From assembly GCA_013152085.1 (NCBI GenBank), contig JAADHC010000022.1, positions 1 to 64,000 of the forward strand: a DNA stretch of 64,000 nt, written 5' to 3'. Shown here one piece after another: positions 52,829 through 61,536 of this stretch. Origin of the DNA: Chlorobiota bacterium (lineage in GTDB: Bacteria > Bacteroidota > Bacteroidia > Bacteroidales > VadinHA17). The position numbers and the translations under genes were made by a program. The notes beneath the pieces were generated by a model. That model did no database searches. It was not told the origin of the DNA and saw only the letters and a program-made list of their open reading frames with translations. Every line of letters begins with the position of its first letter. Positions within the stretch are counted from its first letter, which is position 1.

Positions 52829-53788
52829 ATGGGAAAGCTGGCTGTTATTGCACTAGGCGGAAATGCATTGCTCAGGGATAATCAGGTAGGTACGATTGAG
52901 GAGCAGGAAAAAAATACTACTGAAACGCTTGAGAATATTATCTTTTTGCTGAAGGAGGGCTACAACCTCGTCATTACCCATGGAAACGGGCCACAGGTCG
53001 GAAATATCCTTATGCGTAACGATGCCGGAGAGCAGTTATATAACATTGCCCAGATGCCTCTTGATATTTGTGTGGCTGATTCACAGGGCGGGATCGGGTA
53101 CATGATCGAAAGAATGTTACATAATACCCTTCGAAAATACCGGATTAACCGGAAGGTTGTTACCCTGGTTACAGAGGTTATTGTAGATCCTGAAGATCCC
53201 GCCTTTATGAATCCCGAGAAACGGATCGGTAAGATTTATAAAAAGCCGGAAGCAGACAGGTTAGCAGCCCGAAAAGGATGGATATTCAAGAAAGAACTGA
53301 AGTCCGAAGGCGGATGGCGCAGGGTGGTTCCGTCTCCGGTACCCATAAAGGTACTGAATGCAGGCATTGTTGAAGAACTTGCCTGCCGCGGTCATATCGT
53401 AATTGCTGCAGGAGGAGGAGGGGTCCCCGTATATTACGACAACGAGGGAATGGTACGGACCGTCGAAGCGGTCATCGACAAAGACCTGGCATCGTCACGG
53501 CTGGCAACAACCATAGGTGCAAATGAGTTTTATATCCTTACCGATGTTCCATATGTTTATATTAATTATAAGAAACCTGATCAGGAAGTGAAAGAATTTC
53601 TTGACCGGGATGACTGTCTCTATTACCTGGAAAAAGGTATGTTCGGTTCGGGAAGCATGGCACCAAAGATTAAGGCTGCTGTGCATTTTGTCGAAAACGG
53701 AGGTATGAAGAGTGTTATTACCGAAGCAAAAAAACTGGAAGACATGAAATATGGCACCAAGATCACATTACATTACGAAAATCATTAA
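52829..53788 (+). CDS. arcC: Carbamate kinase
   Basis: Carbamate kinase makes ATP from carbamoyl phosphate and ADP, the energy-yielding last step of citrulline or arginine fermentation. The sequence starts [19 protein letters not shown]; an ATG three codons upstream (52820) is also possible. Family marks are the nucleotide-binding [38 protein letters not shown], and the C-terminal [18 protein letters not shown]. The 319-residue length is normal. It lies 11 bases before the ornithine carbamoyltransferase gene, which supplies carbamoyl phosphate. Confidence 0.94.
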   Translation: MGKLAVIALGGNALLRDNQVGTIEEQEKNTTETLENIIFLLKEGYNLVITHGNGPQVGNILMRNDAGEQLYNIAQMPLDICVADSQGGIGYMIERMLHNTLRKYRINRKVVTLVTEVIVDPEDPAFMNPEKRIGKIYKKPEADRLAARKGWIFKKELKSEGGWRRVVPSPVPIKVLNAGIVEELACRGHIVIAAGGGGVPVYYDNEGMVRTVEAVIDKDLASSRLATTIGANEFYILTDVPYVYINYKKPDQEVKEFLDRDDCLYYLEKGMFGSGSMAPKIKAAVHFVENGGMKSVITEAKKLEDMKYGTKITLHYENH

Positions 53789-53799
53789 ATATTCATACG

Positions 53800-54813
53800 A
53801 TGAAGAGTATTCTGTACGGAAAAAGTTTATTGAAATTACTGGATTTTACACCGGAAGAAATTACCTGGATACTTGAACTTTCAGCATCGCTGAAAAAAGC
53901 CAAGAAAGATGGTAGTGAAATACAAAATCTGAAAAGCAGGAATGTCGCATTGATATTCGAAAAAACATCTACCAGAACAAGATGTGCCTTCGAGGTGGCA
54001 GCGTATGATCAGGGTGCCGGTGTGACCTTTCTCGATCCCTCCGGTTCACAGATCGGGCATAAAGAGTCTATCCGTGATACAGCGAGGGTACTGGGACGGA
54101 TGTATGACGGCATTGAATATCGCGGGTTTGAACAAGAACGGGTTGAGTTGCTCTCACGTTATTCGGGAGTACCGGTTTGGAACGGACTGACCAATGAATT
54201 TCATCCCACACAGGTATTGGCGGATATGCTTACCATGACCGAACATTCCGGAAAGAATCTTTCGGATATCGCTTTCTGTTATCTGGGAGATGCGCGTAAT
54301 AATATGGGAAATTCACTGATGATCGGAGCTGCAAAAACGGGGATGGATTTTCGGGCGGCCGCACCTGCTGATGTTCAGCCTGATTCCGCCCTGGTAAAGC
54401 AGGCAAAAGATATTGCCGGAGAAACAGGAGCCGGCATTACGATTACAGATGATGTTAAACAGGCGGTTAAAGGTGTTGATTTTCTCTATACGGATGTGTG
54501 GGTATCCATGGGTGAACCCGCCGGGGTATGGGATGAACGGATCCGGTTGCTAAAACCCTATCAGATCAATCGAAAGGTCCTGGAATGGACCGGAAATCCG
54601 GGGGTAAAATTCCTGCATTGCCTGCCTTCTTTTCATAACCTCGATACTGCTGTTGGAAAAAAGGTCTTTGAACAGTTTGGCCTGGAAGCGATGGAAGTTA
54701 CCGATGATGTATTCGAATCTGAAGCATCTGTTGTCTTTGACGAAGCGGAAAACCGGTTGCATACGATTAAGGCGATCATGGTCGCCACGATGGCAGAAGA
54801 TGTTTTATTGTGA
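53800..54813 (+). CDS. arcB: Ornithine carbamoyltransferase
   Basis: The enzyme interconverts ornithine plus carbamoyl phosphate and citrulline plus phosphate. The 337-residue protein has the carbamoyl-phosphate site [27 protein letters not shown], the ornithine-side motif [10 protein letters not shown] and [11 protein letters not shown], part of the ornithine loop, appears in [12 protein letters not shown]. Pairing with arcC favours the catabolic direction (ArcB), but an anabolic ArgF role cannot be excluded from sequence. No arginine deiminase gene (arcA) is in the window. The residue pattern differs from the succinylornithine-specific enzymes used by some Bacteroidota. Confidence 0.9.
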   Translation: MKSILYGKSLLKLLDFTPEEITWILELSASLKKAKKDGSEIQNLKSRNVALIFEKTSTRTRCAFEVAAYDQGAGVTFLDPSGSQIGHKESIRDTARVLGRMYDGIEYRGFEQERVELLSRYSGVPVWNGLTNEFHPTQVLADMLTMTEHSGKNLSDIAFCYLGDARNNMGNSLMIGAAKTGMDFRAAAPADVQPDSALVKQAKDIAGETGAGITITDDVKQAVKGVDFLYTDVWVSMGEPAGVWDERIRLLKPYQINRKVLEWTGNPGVKFLHCLPSFHNLDTAVGKKVFEQFGLEAMEVTDDVFESEASVVFDEAENRLHTIKAIMVATMAEDVLL

Positions 54814-54864
54814 CCCGGGAAAACTTCGTTGACTTAATGATGACCTAATGACCACCGGATTCCC

Positions 54865-55344
54865 TCAAAACAGCGCCTTGAAGAAATAAAAAGTCATGAT
54901 CCCGGATGCGATGAGTTTCAGTCCGATACCAATAAAAAAACCGAACAGGGCGCCAAGTCCGGCATGGAAAGATTTTTGAAAAGCTTCTCCTTTAAGACTT
55001 TCAGCAAGGACAGCGCCTACAAGTGGTCCAAGAATAATACCAACGGGTGGGAAAAAGAAGAGTCCGGCAATCAGCCCGATTGTTGCACCCCAGACACCAG
55101 CTCTTGAACCGCCCCATTTTTTAGTTCCCCAGACAGGTACAATGTAATCAAGAATGGTGACCACTACGGCGAGGCCGGCCATGATCAGCATAAAGGAAAG
55201 GGAAAAATGTCCCCACCGTGAGAAATTCAGCAGTAACAGTCCGATAAAACTAACGGGTGGGCCGGGAAGTACCGGGAGAACACAGCCCAGAAGTCCGATG
55301 ATTATGGAGAGAATACCGAAAGTCAGCAGGATATAGTCAACCAT
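54865..55344 (-). CDS. DUF456 family membrane protein
   Basis: The 159-residue protein has four to five hydrophobic segments with glycine-rich stretches. Examples are LLGCVLPVLPGPPVSFIGLLLL, described here as residues about 19-40, the motif DYIVPVWGTKKWGGSRAGVWG, and the GIILGPLVGAVLAE segment. This is the DUF456 pattern; the function is unknown. It is the last gene of a minus-strand set that starts with feoAB, ten bases after the OB-fold-like lipoprotein. A link to iron uptake is suggested only by position. Confidence 0.82.
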   Translation of the reverse strand: MVDYILLTFGILSIIIGLLGCVLPVLPGPPVSFIGLLLLNFSRWGHFSLSFMLIMAGLAVVVTILDYIVPVWGTKKWGGSRAGVWGATIGLIAGLFFFPPVGIILGPLVGAVLAESLKGEAFQKSFHAGLGALFGFFIGIGLKLIASGIMTFYFFKALF

Positions 55345-55354
55345 GGCAATTGTG

Positions 55355-55849
55355 TTACTCCGGTTGCAAATTTACCTTTTTGTTTTCGGCAGGTTCATAG
55401 AACCGGCAAACAATAAGGTATTTAGGGCTGATGACCGTTTTATTATTCTCCGGAAATTTAAGAGGCGTGCCACTGTTTCCTGCAATATTTGCCGAGGTAT
55501 CCGTGTCTTTGATAACCTTAAATAGCCCTTTGACCCGGATATTTTTTCCTTCGGTGTCAGCAGGAAAATCAGGCACATCCGTATCCAGAACAATCCGGAC
55601 TGTTGGAAGGTTCTCATTCCAGAAAAGCGTGGCTTGCCGCCGGTTACCCCGGATACCGGATATCCGGGCAACAACATCGACTACTCGTCCCTGGTATTCC
55701 TCCGGATGCACGAGCATATAGCTGAATGATACTTTTACAGCCGGGATATTTGTTCCATGTTCATACTGATCCTTATTTTGATGCTTGCATCCTGCTAAGA
55801 TCAAAAAGGTTATTACAAGTAAATGTCCGGCTTTTATGAACTGTCTCAT
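55355..55849 (-). CDS. Small lipoprotein, possible OB-fold
   Basis: The 164-residue protein has a signal peptide with lipobox LILAGCKH. A mature domain (about 38-150) shows strands in the order expected of an OB-fold: VSFSYMLVHPEEYQGRVVDV, then VARISGIRGN, and KNIRVKGLFKVIKD. Such folds bind oligonucleotides, sugars or metals. No family name could be assigned with confidence. It lies 54 bases after the Cys-rich gene and 10 bases before the DUF456 gene, within the feo set. Confidence 0.65.
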   Translation of the reverse strand: MRQFIKAGHLLVITFLILAGCKHQNKDQYEHGTNIPAVKVSFSYMLVHPEEYQGRVVDVVARISGIRGNRRQATLFWNENLPTVRIVLDTDVPDFPADTEGKNIRVKGLFKVIKDTDTSANIAGNSGTPLKFPENNKTVISPKYLIVCRFYEPAENKKVNLQPE

Positions 55850-55903
55850 TGCTTACCGCTTAATAACGAATACAAAAATAAAAAAAGGTTTTACAGCATC
55901 ATG

Positions 55904-56095
55904 CTATTTTTTATTCGTATGGAAACTTCCTGTAATTAATGGTTTCCTTTTATCCTGTGAAGATGTATGGCACGAGCAGGATGAACATCCGGATTCTTTA
56001 CGGATCATTCCCGAGTTAAAGGTACGGAAAAGTTTTAGTCCGATAAAAACAGTGGCGGAACCCAGGGCAATATATGTAAGAATATCCTGTATCAT
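55904..56095 (-). CDS. FeoB-associated Cys-rich membrane protein
   Basis: The 63-residue protein has one N-terminal membrane span (about residues 4-22) followed by the cysteine cluster SGCSSCSCHTS. This is the pattern of small proteins found next to feoB in many bacteria, sometimes treated as a stand-in for FeoC. It lies nine bases downstream of feoAB. A role in assembling or tuning the FeoB transporter is inferred from context. Confidence 0.85.
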   Translation of the reverse strand: MIQDILTYIALGSATVFIGLKLFRTFNSGMIRKESGCSSCSCHTSSQDKRKPLITGSFHTNKK

Positions 56096-56104
56096 ATCAT
56101 ATCG

Positions 56105-58543
56105 TTAAAAGAATAAACGGCCGGCCGTATGTATTATAAAAGCAACAATCCAGGCCAGTGCCGTTGTATAGGTTACGGCAAGTAGCGCCCATTTCCAGCT
56201 TCCGGATTCATGACCAATAGCTGTAATGGTAGCTATACATGGGAAATACAGCAAAATGAAGAAAATGAAACTTAAAGCGGTGATCTTATCAAATACGGAC
56301 TTTCCGGCATTTTTACCCTTTGTGAATTTATCCTGCTTTATTCTTTCAGCAAGCATATTGTCGGATATCCCTGTTCCATTATCTGATAAGTAAAGCACAC
56401 CCATTGTGCTAACGACAACTTCTTTTGCGGCAATCCCTGTCAATATGCTGACACTCATTTTCCAGTCAAAACCCAGCGGATGGAAAAAAGGCTCAATACC
56501 TTTTCCGATGCGGCCGATATAGCTGTTTTCAAGGGGAGATGTATATTTTTCAGAAGATGCTGATGTGGGCGTCATTTGCGATGAAGATATGATTTTGGCG
56601 GAAACCGTATCTTTTTTTTCAGTACGGGGAAAGTAACTTAATGCCCAGATGATCAAAGATGCAGCCAGGATAATATTTCCTATTTTTCGCAGGTATTGTT
56701 CCCCGTTATTCCACATATGTTTTAAAGTACTTCGCACTGTGGGCATCCTATATGGTGGCAATTCCATGACAAATGGGGCCTCTTCCTTACGGAAGAAAAA
56801 TTTCTTAAACAAACGGGCGATAATCGCTGCCAAGACTATCCCGGTGATATAAAGACTGAAAAGAACAATTCCGGGATTCTTAGGGAAAAATGCTGAGATG
56901 ATAAGTATATATACCGGCAACCGGGCACTGCATGACATTAACGGATTTATGAGCATAGTCAGAATCCTGTTATTATGGCTGGGAATCGTCCGGGTGGAGA
57001 GGATAGCCGGAACATTACATCCGAATCCCATCAGCAGTGGAATAAATGAACGGCCGTGAAGTCCTACCTTGTGCATGATCTTATCCATAATAAACGCGGC
57101 ACGTGCCATGTACCCTGAATCTTCCATAAAAGCAATAAAGAGGAAAAGTGTCAGAATATTAGGCAGGAAAATGATCACACTTCCCACGCCACCGATAATA
57201 CCATCGGTCAACAAGTCACGGAATGATCCGGGTGGAAGTATGTTGGTTGTTATGTGCGATAACCATCCGACCATATCCTGCAACCATATCACAGGATATT
57301 TCCCCAGTTCAAAAGTGGAATAAAAGGTGAAAAACATGAAGAAAAGAAAGATAGGATAACCCCAGAATTTGTGGGTGAGGATATTATCCAGTTGTTGTGT
57401 CCTCTCTCTTCTGTTTTTTTTGCTTTTACGATAGGTTTCTTTTAATGCACCTGAAATAAAACCATACCGGGCATCCGTAATCAGGGATTCTGTTTCTTCG
57501 TGATAAAGGTCCGTTAATCTTTTTATTTCTGCATCCGCAGTGGCTTTAATCTTTTTATAATTCTCCCATCTGGACAAACTGAATTGTGCTGCTTTGTCCT
57601 TTTCGAGCATTTTAATGGCATAAAAACGGCCGGAGATTTTATCCGTGAGTTTTTTGTTTTCCCGGATGACTTCCTGGATGGCCTGAACCGAGTTTTCAAT
57701 CTCAGTTCCGTAATTTATATATATCTGCCGCCGGCTTGGATTCCGGTCTTCATAAATATCGATAACCTTGCTGAAAAGTTGATACAAACCTTTCCCGCGG
57801 GTGGATACGGTAGGGATGATGGGAATGCCAATCATGTCACCCAAAACCTTATAATCAAACCGGTCATTTCTTTGAATAAGTTCGTCAAACATGTTCAGGG
57901 CGATAACCACCCGCATATCCATATCAATGAGCTGGGTTGTAAGAAAGAGATTCCGTTCGAGATTGGAGGCGTCCAGTACATTGATTACGATATCGGGCAT
58001 TTCTCCCAGCAAATATTTACGGACAAACAATTCTTCGGGGGTATATGCCGAAAGGGAATACGTTCCCGGCAGGTCCATCAGGTGCAAGGTGTATCCCTCA
58101 AATGAAAAAGCAGCAGATTTTGATTCGATAGTGACACCTCCGTAATTACCAACGTGTTCTTTGGAATGGGATGCATGATTAAACAGGGTTGTTTTCCCGC
58201 AATTAGGATTTCCTACCAGGGCTATGGAAATTTCCTTACTGCGGGCGATGGCCGTTTCAAGTAATGCTTCTTCGGAAAGTGTACCATTGAATTTATGTGG
58301 GGTGAGCTTTCTGGCTTCTTCTTCGGTAATGACTTCAATGAGCTGAGCTTCGCTACGCCGTAGCGATACATCATAACTCATAATCGAATATTCGATGGGG
58401 TCTTTTAGTGGGGCATTACGCAAAACGGTAATTTTTTTACCCCTGACAAAGCCCATTTCACCCATCCTGCGCCGGAAACTGTCTCTTCCGCGTACCTTAT
58501 AGATAATCCCTGATTCGTTATTCTGAAGATCAGAAAGATGCAT
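56105..58543 (-). CDS. feoB: FeoA-FeoB fusion ferrous iron transporter
   Basis: The 812-residue protein imports Fe(II) across the inner membrane. Residues 1-72 form a FeoA SH3-like domain (SFRRRMGEMGFVRGKKI). About 98-260 are the G domain with G1 GNPNCGKTTLFN, G3 DLPGTYSL and NMFDE. A helical GDI region follows to about 370. The membrane part has the paired Gate motifs GFGCNVPAI and GIAAKEVVVSTMGVLY. FeoA fused to FeoB is common in Bacteroidota. It is the first gene of a four-gene minus-strand set, and a -7 element lies just upstream. Confidence 0.95.
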   Translation of the reverse strand: MHLSDLQNNESGIIYKVRGRDSFRRRMGEMGFVRGKKITVLRNAPLKDPIEYSIMSYDVSLRRSEAQLIEVITEEEARKLTPHKFNGTLSEEALLETAIARSKEISIALVGNPNCGKTTLFNHASHSKEHVGNYGGVTIESKSAAFSFEGYTLHLMDLPGTYSLSAYTPEELFVRKYLLGEMPDIVINVLDASNLERNLFLTTQLIDMDMRVVIALNMFDELIQRNDRFDYKVLGDMIGIPIIPTVSTRGKGLYQLFSKVIDIYEDRNPSRRQIYINYGTEIENSVQAIQEVIRENKKLTDKISGRFYAIKMLEKDKAAQFSLSRWENYKKIKATADAEIKRLTDLYHEETESLITDARYGFISGALKETYRKSKKNRRERTQQLDNILTHKFWGYPIFLFFMFFTFYSTFELGKYPVIWLQDMVGWLSHITTNILPPGSFRDLLTDGIIGGVGSVIIFLPNILTLFLFIAFMEDSGYMARAAFIMDKIMHKVGLHGRSFIPLLMGFGCNVPAILSTRTIPSHNNRILTMLINPLMSCSARLPVYILIISAFFPKNPGIVLFSLYITGIVLAAIIARLFKKFFFRKEEAPFVMELPPYRMPTVRSTLKHMWNNGEQYLRKIGNIILAASLIIWALSYFPRTEKKDTVSAKIISSSQMTPTSASSEKYTSPLENSYIGRIGKGIEPFFHPLGFDWKMSVSILTGIAAKEVVVSTMGVLYLSDNGTGISDNMLAERIKQDKFTKGKNAGKSVFDKITALSFIFFILLYFPCIATITAIGHESGSWKWALLAVTYTTALAWIVAFIIHTAGRLFF

Positions 58544-58565
58544 TTCCCCGGGTTCTGTAACGCTG

Positions 58566-58573
58566 CAAAAGTA
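58566..58573 (-). promoter_or_regulatory. feoAB -7 promoter element
   Basis: On the minus strand these bases read TACTTTTG, an exact TAnnTTTG match, 22 bases before the feoAB ATG at 58543. No Fur-box-like palindrome was recognised. Confidence 0.5.
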
Positions 58574-58628
58574 GTGTCATTCCGGCATACAACCAATACC
58601 TAGTAATAGGGATTTTTCAATGATTTCG

Positions 58629-58636
58629 TAGCTTTG
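58629..58636 (+). promoter_or_regulatory. -7 element for the thiamine-binding protein gene
   Basis: TAGCTTTG matches TAnnTTTG and lies 23 bases before the ATG at 58660. No -33 TTTG is present at the usual spacing. Confidence 0.45.
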
Positions 58637-58659
58637 CCTCCGAATCATAAATTAAAAGG

Positions 58660-58974
58660 ATGAAAAGAGCTATGCATAATGTCAATATTTCGCTACAGGT
58701 TATACCCATATCAGCAGGTACCAATAGCTATGAACTGGTTGATCACGCCATCAGGGTAATCCGGAAATCCGGTATTGTACATCAGGTATGTCCTATGGAA
58801 ACGGTCATGGAAGGTGACTATGATAAAATCATGAAGATTATAAAACAAGCACATCAGGCTGTCCTGGATGCAGGCGCAAAAAAAGTGCTTTCAGTAATAA
58901 AGGTTGAGTTGTCTGCCTCAGCGGATGTCAGTATGAAAGCAAAAACCGCTCACTGGCAGAATCAAAAGGCATAA
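58660..58974 (+). CDS. MTH1187 family thiamine-binding protein (DUF77)
   Basis: The 104-residue protein shows the compact ferredoxin-like fold pattern of the family. A strand runs NVNISLQVIPISAG, followed by YELVDHAIRVIRKSGI, the METVMEGDYDKIM stretch and the closing KKVLSVIKVELS. Family members bind thiamine or related compounds; a storage or salvage role is inferred. An ATG three codons in is an alternative start. It is divergent from feoAB. No TPP riboswitch was recognised upstream; the leader is too short. Confidence 0.85.
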   Translation: MKRAMHNVNISLQVIPISAGTNSYELVDHAIRVIRKSGIVHQVCPMETVMEGDYDKIMKIIKQAHQAVLDAGAKKVLSVIKVELSASADVSMKAKTAHWQNQKA

Positions 58975-59060
58975 CCAGCCGCCTTCAATGTGAGTATAAG
59001 CTGAAAGGATATCGAATCTGCGGCATCCGATAGAAAATGTATAAATGTCAGAAAGAAAAG

Positions 59061-59510
59061 CTATCCCGTTTTGTCTTCCAGATCCTCAAACTCAACATTT
59101 GTAAAATCTTCAGTTACTGTTGCTTTTGCTTCTGCTTCAGCTTCAGCTCCTTCCTTTACTGGTTTTTGTACTGGAGTTTCAGTTTCGTTACTTACAGGAG
59201 CTTCCCGCCTGACCTCGTGTTCGACAACAGGTTGTTCCTGTGTGATAAAAGATACTACTTCGCTCAGGCCCTCGGAAAATTTTTCAAAATCTTCTTTATA
59301 TAAAAAGATCTTGTGTTTCTCATAAAATGGCTGGCCTTCCTTGCTAAAACGCTTCTTGCTTTCGGTAATGGTAAGGTAATACTCATTCCTGCGCGTGGCC
59401 TTTACATCGAAAAAATAGGTCCGCTTTCCGGCACGTACCGCTTTGGAAAAAATCTCCTCCCTTATCGGTTGTTCCCTGACCTCATTTTTCTCATTTCCGT
59501 CTTCCATCAT
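59061..59510 (-). CDS. PUR-alpha-like DNA/RNA-binding protein (DUF3276)
   Basis: The 149-residue protein has a PUR-like repeat (about residues 20-88), with EEIFSKAVRAGKRTYFFDVK and YYLTITESKKRF. An acidic, Ala/Glu-rich tail follows (about 95-149) that is probably disordered. DUF3276 proteins are a Bacteroidota family with a whirly, PUR-alpha-like fold that binds single-stranded nucleic acid. The regulatory targets are unknown. The gene stands alone, convergent with the thiamine-binding protein gene. Confidence 0.88.
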   Translation of the reverse strand: MMEDGNEKNEVREQPIREEIFSKAVRAGKRTYFFDVKATRRNEYYLTITESKKRFSKEGQPFYEKHKIFLYKEDFEKFSEGLSEVVSFITQEQPVVEHEVRREAPVSNETETPVQKPVKEGAEAEAEAKATVTEDFTNVEFEDLEDKTG

Positions 59511-59678
59511 GCTTGGTTTTTAGGTTTTTGGTTCATCATTGGATTCTCAAATGTATAAAATAATTTTTTAAATCACGTGAATCAGTGAAAAACATCATTC
59601 ATCAGGTGGTGAAAATAAACTGGTAAGCATAAGGTTTAATGATAGAAAAAAACCGCACAGTACTGAATAAAATTTATT

Positions 59679-59686
59679 TACCTTTG
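59679..59686 (+). promoter_or_regulatory. nusB -7 promoter element
   Basis: TACCTTTG, identical to the his -7 element, lies 20 bases before the nusB ATG. The -33 region has no TTTG at 20-22 bases. Confidence 0.5.
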
Positions 59687-59706
59687 CGCCGGTAATCAGT
59701 TACTAT

Positions 59707-60666
59707 ATGATTAGCAGACGACTTATTCGTATTAAGGTTCTTCAGATATTTTATGCTTATACCCAGAAACCGGGAACAAACCTGGCTCAGGCGGAAAAGG
59801 AATTGAATATCAGTCTGCAACGTACACTCTATCTTTATTATGCCCTGCTTCTCTTAATCTTCGACATGGTGGATTATGCATACTTGAAAATAGAAATTGC
59901 CAAAGTGAAGAAAATTCCTACCCGGGAGGACCTGAATCCGAACATGCGGTTTGTAAACAACCGTATCGTACGAATTTTACGCGAAAATCCTGCATTTAAA
60001 AATGCCTTGAATACTTCGAAAGTTTCCTGGGCAGATCATGAAAACCTGATCAAAAAACTTTATAACAGCCTGATTGAATCAACAGCATACCATGATTATA
60101 TGACTGCCGGTGAGGATTCATTACGTAATGATGCCGGCATCATTCAATATATCATAACAGACCTTTTTCCCGATTGTGAGGAGTTGGAGAGTGTTCTGGA
60201 GGAACAAAGTATTTACTGGAATGATGAACTTGAGTTTATTCTCTCGGTTTTGTACAAATTCGTAGACTTTTTATCCAGAAACAATCATGTACGGATTGCT
60301 CCGCCGGTATTGTTTCGAAATAAAGAGGATAAAACCTATGCGAACCAGTTACTTCATCAGTGTATCCTCCACTACCGGGAATATCTCAGGTGGATTGAGG
60401 AATCTGCTGAAAACTGGGATGTTGAGCGGATTGCGATCATGGATATCCTGATCATTACTCAGGGAATTGCCGAGGTGATTTATTTTTCCGATATTCCCAC
60501 ACGTGTTACCATAAATGAATATATAGAAATTGCAAAGTATTACAGTACCCCTAAAAGCGGGGTCTTTGTCAACGGAATACTTGACCGCATTGTCAATGAC
60601 CTTCGAAAAAAAAATATCATTAAAAAAACCGGGCGTGGTTTGATCGGTGAAAAGGAAATACCTTAA
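59707..60666 (+). CDS. nusB: Transcription antitermination factor NusB, long form
   Basis: NusB with NusE binds boxA RNA and supports antitermination in rRNA operons. The 319-residue protein starts ISRRLIRIKVLQIFYAYTQ, as NusB proteins do. The usual all-helical domain lies in the C-terminal part, with WDVERIAIMDILIITQGIAE and TRVTINEYIEIAKYYSTPKSG, written in part. Bacteroidota NusB has a long insertion or extension compared with about 140 residues elsewhere, and this protein fits that. It heads a plus-strand set with DUF1573, yajC, ybbR and coaE. Confidence 0.92.
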   Translation: MISRRLIRIKVLQIFYAYTQKPGTNLAQAEKELNISLQRTLYLYYALLLLIFDMVDYAYLKIEIAKVKKIPTREDLNPNMRFVNNRIVRILRENPAFKNALNTSKVSWADHENLIKKLYNSLIESTAYHDYMTAGEDSLRNDAGIIQYIITDLFPDCEELESVLEEQSIYWNDELEFILSVLYKFVDFLSRNNHVRIAPPVLFRNKEDKTYANQLLHQCILHYREYLRWIEESAENWDVERIAIMDILIITQGIAEVIYFSDIPTRVTINEYIEIAKYYSTPKSGVFVNGILDRIVNDLRKKNIIKKTGRGLIGEKEIP

Positions 60667-60724
60667 CAGGAACAGTTGTCCATGTGGTATTTTTCTTGTT
60701 ATTTTGTGGAATAAATGATTTGAA

Positions 60725-61153
60725 ATGGATATACGTTTTACTTTTTTACTTTTGGTTTTAATATTTACCGTTTCCTGCAGGAACCATCAGGGCATGGATA
60801 AGAATAATAAGATAACCGGTTCGGCGGATACGGGGAAAGCGATCATTACTTTTAATCATTATGAGCACGATTTCGGTATCATGACAGAAGGTGAAGCCCT
60901 TTCACACACATTCTTCTTTAAAAATACAGGTACCGGAAACCTGCTGATTCGGTCCGCTGCTACCTCATGCGGGTGTACGGTATCCAAATATGATAAAAAA
61001 CCCATTGCCCCCGGCGACAGCGGCCGGATGGAAGTGGTCTTTAACAGTACCGGTAAAATAGGAAAACAACGAAAAACCATCGCTGTACGGGCCAATACCA
61101 ACCCACAGGTTACTTTGTTAGCCATTTATGCAGATGTTCATGAGAAAGAATAA
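60725..61153 (+). CDS. DUF1573 lipoprotein
   Basis: The 142-residue protein has a signal peptide ending TVSCRNHQG and an Ig-like DUF1573 domain (about 38-140). The family signature appears as EHDFGIMTEGEALSHTFFFK, then ATSCGCTVSKYDKKPIAPGDS with its CGC motif. The fold is that of ASH/MSP-type beta-sandwich domains. The function is unknown. The position between nusB and yajC is frequent in Bacteroidota, and the gene is probably cotranscribed. Confidence 0.88.
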   Translation: MDIRFTFLLLVLIFTVSCRNHQGMDKNNKITGSADTGKAIITFNHYEHDFGIMTEGEALSHTFFFKNTGTGNLLIRSAATSCGCTVSKYDKKPIAPGDSGRMEVVFNSTGKIGKQRKTIAVRANTNPQVTLLAIYADVHEKE

Positions 61154-61173
61154 ATCACTTAAAATCAATAAAT

Positions 61174-61512
61174 ATGTTAAATCTTAGTATGCTCAATTTT
61201 ATTTTGCTGACAGCACAGCCACAGCAAGGCCAGAATCCGATGATGTCGCTTTTGTTTCTGGTGTTGATCATTGTTGTCTTTTATGCATTCATGATCCGGC
61301 CCCAGGTGAAAAGACAGAAAGAACTTAAAAACTACCGGGAAGCTCTTAAGAAGGGTGATAAAGTGATTACAACAGGTGGAATCTATGGTAAGATTACCGA
61401 TGTAAAGGATAATACCGTTACGGTAGAAGTGAGTGATAATCTCCGCCTGAAAATTGACAAAAGTGCCATTCTGAAGGATGCTTCAGACCTGAACAGCCAA
61501 CAAAGGAAATAG
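61174..61512 (+). CDS. yajC: Preprotein translocase accessory subunit YajC
   Basis: The 112-residue inner-membrane protein has one N-terminal span (about residues 22-40, LFLVLIIVVFYAFMI), followed by RPQVKRQKELKNYREALKKG and the GDKVITTGGIYGKI motif. YajC associates with SecDF and the Sec translocon. It lies 20 bases after the DUF1573 gene and 24 bases before ybbR. Two start codons are close (Met1 and Met5); the first is used here. Confidence 0.94.
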   Translation: MLNLSMLNFILLTAQPQQGQNPMMSLLFLVLIIVVFYAFMIRPQVKRQKELKNYREALKKGDKVITTGGIYGKITDVKDNTVTVEVSDNLRLKIDKSAILKDASDLNSQQRK

Positions 61513-61536
61513 CTTTTACAAACGAATGCTGATGTC

